Assembly: GCA_963580455.1 (NCBI GenBank)
Contig: OY756957.1
Location: 28,736,501-28,800,500 of the forward strand
Reading direction: 5' to 3'
DNA length: 64,000 nt
Origin: Euonymus europaeus
Lineage: Eukaryota; Streptophyta; Magnoliopsida; Celastrales; Celastraceae
Shown here: positions 61,140 through 64,000 of the stretch, piece after piece
How positions within the stretch are numbered: the first letter of the stretch is position 1
Layout: every line of letters starts with the position of its first letter
The notes under the pieces: generated by a model
Told to the model about the DNA's origin: nothing
The model's database searches: none
Seen by the model: the letters and a program-made list of their open reading frames with translations, nothing else
Translations under genes and position numbers: made by a program

Positions 61140-61592
61140 TTACTTGATGCAGAGGAACTGAGTAAGCTTTTGTGCTTTAACAAAATCGCCACGCTGTCGT
61201 GCTTGCAAGATGTGAAGCATGATATGGAGTCTACGTTTGATGCTTGTACTTTGATCAAACATAAGCTTAGTTTCTTCCCTGAGTTGGGCACAGTCGCTCC
61301 TGATCTCCTTAATTTTCTTAGTCACTTCCCTTTGCCCTGCTTGTATGTACTTGTGCTCCTCCCCAATCTCTGTCATCTCCTTCTTCAATCTTTGCATCCT
61401 TGCTTTAATGTTCTTGTGGTTCTTAATCTGTCAGTTCATATTCAGCAAATCAAGAATTAACCAGAATCACAACTAAAATGTGCAAAACGTTTGTAAATAT
61501 TTGTAATTTAATATACATACCTGGTGACTTCTTAGCCTTGAAGCAGAGTAACTCTTCTCAATGCTGTTCAAACACGTCTTGCTCAGCCCCAT
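61140..61592 (-). CDS. Small coiled-coil protein (family C, copy C2)
   Basis: Two exons, 61592-61521 (MGLSKTCLNSIEKSYSASRL, 24 codons) and 61427-61140, join in phase 0 to give 119 residues. The helix carries KARMQRLKKEMTEIGEEHKY, then IQAGQ, then REETKLMFDQSTSIKRRL, and ends GDFVKAQKLTQFLCIK. It is the paralogue of C1 on the opposite strand. Heptads of Leu/Ile/Met suggest a coiled coil; there is no signal peptide or transmembrane helix. The promoter carries the bipartite CGCG element at 61820-61860 and a TATA-like CTATATAGATA near 61690. Function unknown. Confidence 0.62.
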
Positions 61593-61764
61593 TATTTTTT
61601 TTCCTTAATTTGTCTAGAAAGCCTCAAACAATTGTGAATTGCTAGATAGAAGAAGCAGTGGGTGAATAAATTTCTGATCAAGCTGGAGTATCTATATAGG
61701 TAGAGTTAGAGTCAGTCACTGTGAAATTGTATTGTGGTTTCACTTCCACTCTGTTTCGATGAAT

Positions 61765-61993
61765 CAAACAAGTAGTTTCCAAAGAACTCGCCTTGAAAGT
61801 AAAGTTCGTTATTTTGTCCCGCTAGCTCGCGCGCAGATTCCGTGGAATCGCGAGTGTCGTATATGGTCAATTTTGGGGTCAGTGGACCATCATGACCTAA
61901 TCTACCTATGAAACTTGAATTCACTGACTTTCTACCCAAATAGCCAAGCCGTGTTGTCCGGTATACTCTCTTTCTCAGACACTCTCCATCTCT
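61765..61993. repeat. Duplicated promoter block, copy 1 (upstream of C2)
   Basis: About 229 bases highly similar to 63782-64000 in the same orientation, with a few indels. Both include AGTTTCCAAAGAACTCGCCTT, the CGCG element, TGGTCAATTTTGGGGTCAGT and the ending CTCTTTCTCAGACACTCTCC. Copy 1 starts about 170 bases before the C2 ATG. Confidence 0.9.
61820..61860 (-). promoter_or_regulatory. Bipartite CGCG element upstream of C2
   Basis: In gene sense: ACGACACTCGCG, 16 bases, GCGCGAGCTAGCG. Both half-sites are identical to those upstream of C1. The outer CTCGCG/CGCGAG parts form an inverted repeat, as expected of a dimer-binding site. Confidence 0.5.
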
Positions 61994-62848
61994 CGCACAG
62001 GCGCTCGAACACCCGCACCCACCCTCAATCATTGCTCAATTTTCATTTTTCTTCTTTCCCACGCGGGTGGGATGAAGAAAGGGACGACTGCGATGACGCA
62101 AATGATTGCGGTGATGAAGATGGTCGAGATTCTGCTGCTATCTTGCTGGACGCCTAATGAACTCCTGGGATTCAAGATTCGGTTTTTCAGCCACCTGGTT
62201 GTTAGGACCCACTCCTTCAGGTGCGAAAAGCAGTCTGATGCATGACTAAGTTTTATTATTTGTTTTTATTTGTGTGTAATTTTTTTTTTATCCTTGTGGA
62301 TGGGTCACGGTTGTAGTTTGTTTAGTTGAGCTGTATCGGGGAAGGAAAGGGATATGTGAAAAATTGATCTATTTTGTTGTTTTCTCTTCTCTCTTCTCTG
62401 AACTGTCATTTCTCACTCTGAGTTCCATCACAGTCTCAACGACCTTGACCTCAATTGCAATGGCAAGGACGGATCGAATGACGGGGAATGGCGTACAAGG
62501 CGCAGTAGGAGGCACGATCGAAGGTTGGAATAGAGGCGGTGGCGGAGGGGAGGGGAGGCCTGATGTGGAATATGATTTTCCATTGTTCGAATCATCGGAT
62601 TCGAGGTTTTGTATTTTCTAAATTTATTTTAATCAACTTAATTGCCACGTAATAATTTTTTTAAAAAAATATTTCCAATTGCAAGCCAAAAAAAACTGTA
62701 AATGGAAATTTGTGAGCTTTTTGGCCGATTCCATCCACAATAACTGCTTACTTATGCCATAGCAATTTGTGCTCTTTTCAAAGAAGTAGGAAGAACAAAC
62801 TGAAAAGCTAGATAGGGTTCACAGATAGCTAGTAATCAGGCTCCGCCA
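61994..62848. other. Intergenic between C2 and A2
   Basis: Open frames around 62050-62160 and 62460-62620 (a Gly-rich one among them) have no family match and no introns that extend them. Not called. The 3' end of A2 lies at the right. Confidence 0.5.
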
Positions 62849-63387
62849 TTAATTACCACCGCATAAGAAGGCAAGCAGGAGCATGTAGTACATATTGAGG
62901 GCGACGTTTTCCTCAACGGCCAGTTTCTTCTTCTCCTCGAGCATTCCAGCGTCTTCTGATTCCATCTCTTCCAGTTTGGCATTCATTTCGATTAGCTCCT
63001 TCTTCATGCATTCTATTTCCGCCCTCTTCTTTGAAACCTTGGCTCTTAGCTTCTCAACAGCTGTAGCCTTCATTTAGTTTTGATTGGGAGAACAAATTAA
63101 ATGACAAGTAGTTGTTAAAATTTAAGGGGAAGAAATTCCATTGATAAGAGATTAATGGTAGGGATCTACCTCAAGGCTCATTGCACTAGAACGCAGCCGT
63201 AGTCGAATACTGGATTTGGTCCTTTTATGTATCATTGCTGACATGAATGATCCCCTAGCATGATTACCTGTTTAAAGACATGAGTTATTCAGTACGGTCT
63301 CTAATATTATCATGTGTAATCCGGGGTATTGCAGTGGAATGGAATAAAGAGGGAGAGGGTAAGGAAGAAGACACTACCTTGAGTCAT
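62849..63387 (-). CDS. Small basic coiled-coil protein with hydrophobic tail (family A, copy A2)
   Basis: Three exons: 63387-63378 (ATGACTCAAG), 63267-63170 and 63067-62849, giving 108 residues. The basic head (IHKRTKSSIRLRLRSSAMSL) joins at the AATGAAG acceptor to ATAVEKLRAKVSKKRAEIEC. The coiled coil contains KLEEMESEDAGMLEEKKKLAVEENV and the tail is MYYMLLLAFLCGGN. It matches A1 at about 57 kb distance in order, length and splice position (EKLR.KVSKKR, EEMESE.A.MLEE, YY.LL.FL.GGN). Both begin MTQ. The short first exon of 10 bases is inferred from phase. Function unknown; membrane-proximal oligomerisation is possible. Confidence 0.65.
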
Positions 63388-63781
63388 TTCCTGCTGATAT
63401 TTCTTGGCTTCTGATGCCAATAAAAATGGAGCGGATCATATTTATACTATCTTGATGTCTCATGTTTGGACTATGATGGTAATTGATGGTGGGTGGTTTT
63501 GGCGATCTGGATGCTGGTGTTGCTTTAGGAACCAAGAAATCCTCTTTGATTTCAACTGGTTACGAAGTCAAACCTATCGCTTTCGGGTCCCACAATGAGA
63601 CAGCAAGCATTACACGTGGACCAGTTGCTTTAGTTCACGACAAAAGGTCTACTGGGACATGAATATTATCCAACTAATCAGAATTAATTTATTAGAAAGG
63701 CAGCATTACTTGGCTGAGGAATTATTTAATAATCCGGATATATGTTTCATGTGGCACACGCAATAATATAGTTGATGTTAG

Positions 63782-64000
63782 CAAACAAGCAGTTTCCAAA
63801 GAACTCGCCTTGAAGTAAAGTTTGTTGTTTTGTCATGTTAGCTCGCGTGCAGATTCAATGGAATCGCGAGTGTCGCTTATGGTCAATTTTGGGGTCAGTG
63901 GACCATCATGACCTAATCAGCTAATGGAACTGCAACTTTCTACCCAAATAGCCAAGCGTGTTGTCCGATATACTCTCTTTCTCAGACACTCTCCATCTTT
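63782..64000. repeat. Duplicated promoter block, copy 2 (upstream of A2)
   Basis: Second copy of the 61765-61993 block, continuing off the right edge of the window. It includes a diverged CGCG element (63837-63875) about 450-490 bases upstream of the A2 ATG. Confidence 0.9.

Noticed and set aside
62364..62621. Gly-rich open frame between C2 and A2
   Set aside because: No homologous copy elsewhere in the window, no family match and no supporting splice structure.
1..64000. CRISPR arrays, bacterial operons or plasmid-like features
   Set aside because: No regularly spaced direct repeats with unique spacers; all genes show eukaryotic intron structure.

Overview
This is nuclear DNA from a eudicot plant. 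Genes are split by short GT-AG introns, the DNA between genes is AT-rich and full of microsatellites, MITE-like elements and LTR remnants, and the recognisable proteins are plant-specific (Y3IP1, pTAC14, a TDIF-type CLE peptide, a class III peroxidase, a P-type PPR protein, a GT92 galactan synthase). From memory, several neighbours match the Arabidopsis blocks around At4g20090-At4g20260 and At5g44610-At5g44730. The genes are PCaP1, Y3IP1, an uncharacterised gene, GALS, pTAC14, EMB1025 and a HAD protein. The window therefore looks like a conserved gene-rich block with insertions.

Layout. 0.4-0.9 kb: 5' part of a PCaP1/DREPP gene (minus), running off the left edge. 1-6.5 kb: repeats, a broken copy of the Y3IP1 5' end, and a small coiled-coil gene (A1). 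6.6-14.4 kb: Y3IP1, an uncharacterised Ser/Arg-rich protein gene, and a GT92 galactan synthase. 14.4-18.7 kb: gene-poor, with degenerate repeats and a MITE. 18.8-24.5 kb: a peroxidase, a CLE41/44-type gene whose predicted mature peptide is exactly TDIF, and an LLPH/DUF2423-like nucleolar protein gene. 25-36 kb: LRR relics, pTAC14 (13 coding exons), a solo LTR and EMB1025. 36-43 kb: a decayed TAM41 gene and a HAD-family hydrolase. 43-64 kb: accessory region with small coiled-coil genes.

The most unusual part is 45-64 kb plus the outlier at 5.1 kb. It holds paralogous members of three small, coiled-coil-rich families that I cannot name. Family A is short and basic with a coiled coil and a hydrophobic tail (5.1 and 63 kb). 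Family B is bZIP-like with a degenerate basic region (49-52 and 55-56 kb). Family C is a roughly 120-residue coiled-coil protein (46 and 61 kb) with two relics (54 and 59 kb). Members of families A and C share a bipartite CGCG-rich promoter element, and related CGCG clusters lie upstream of both B genes. One promoter block is duplicated in front of a C gene and an A gene. This suggests a locally amplified, possibly co-regulated set of coiled-coil partners; the functional link is inference.

All exon boundaries were placed by eye from splice sites, reading phase and similarity to remembered protein families. No alignment or transcript data were available.
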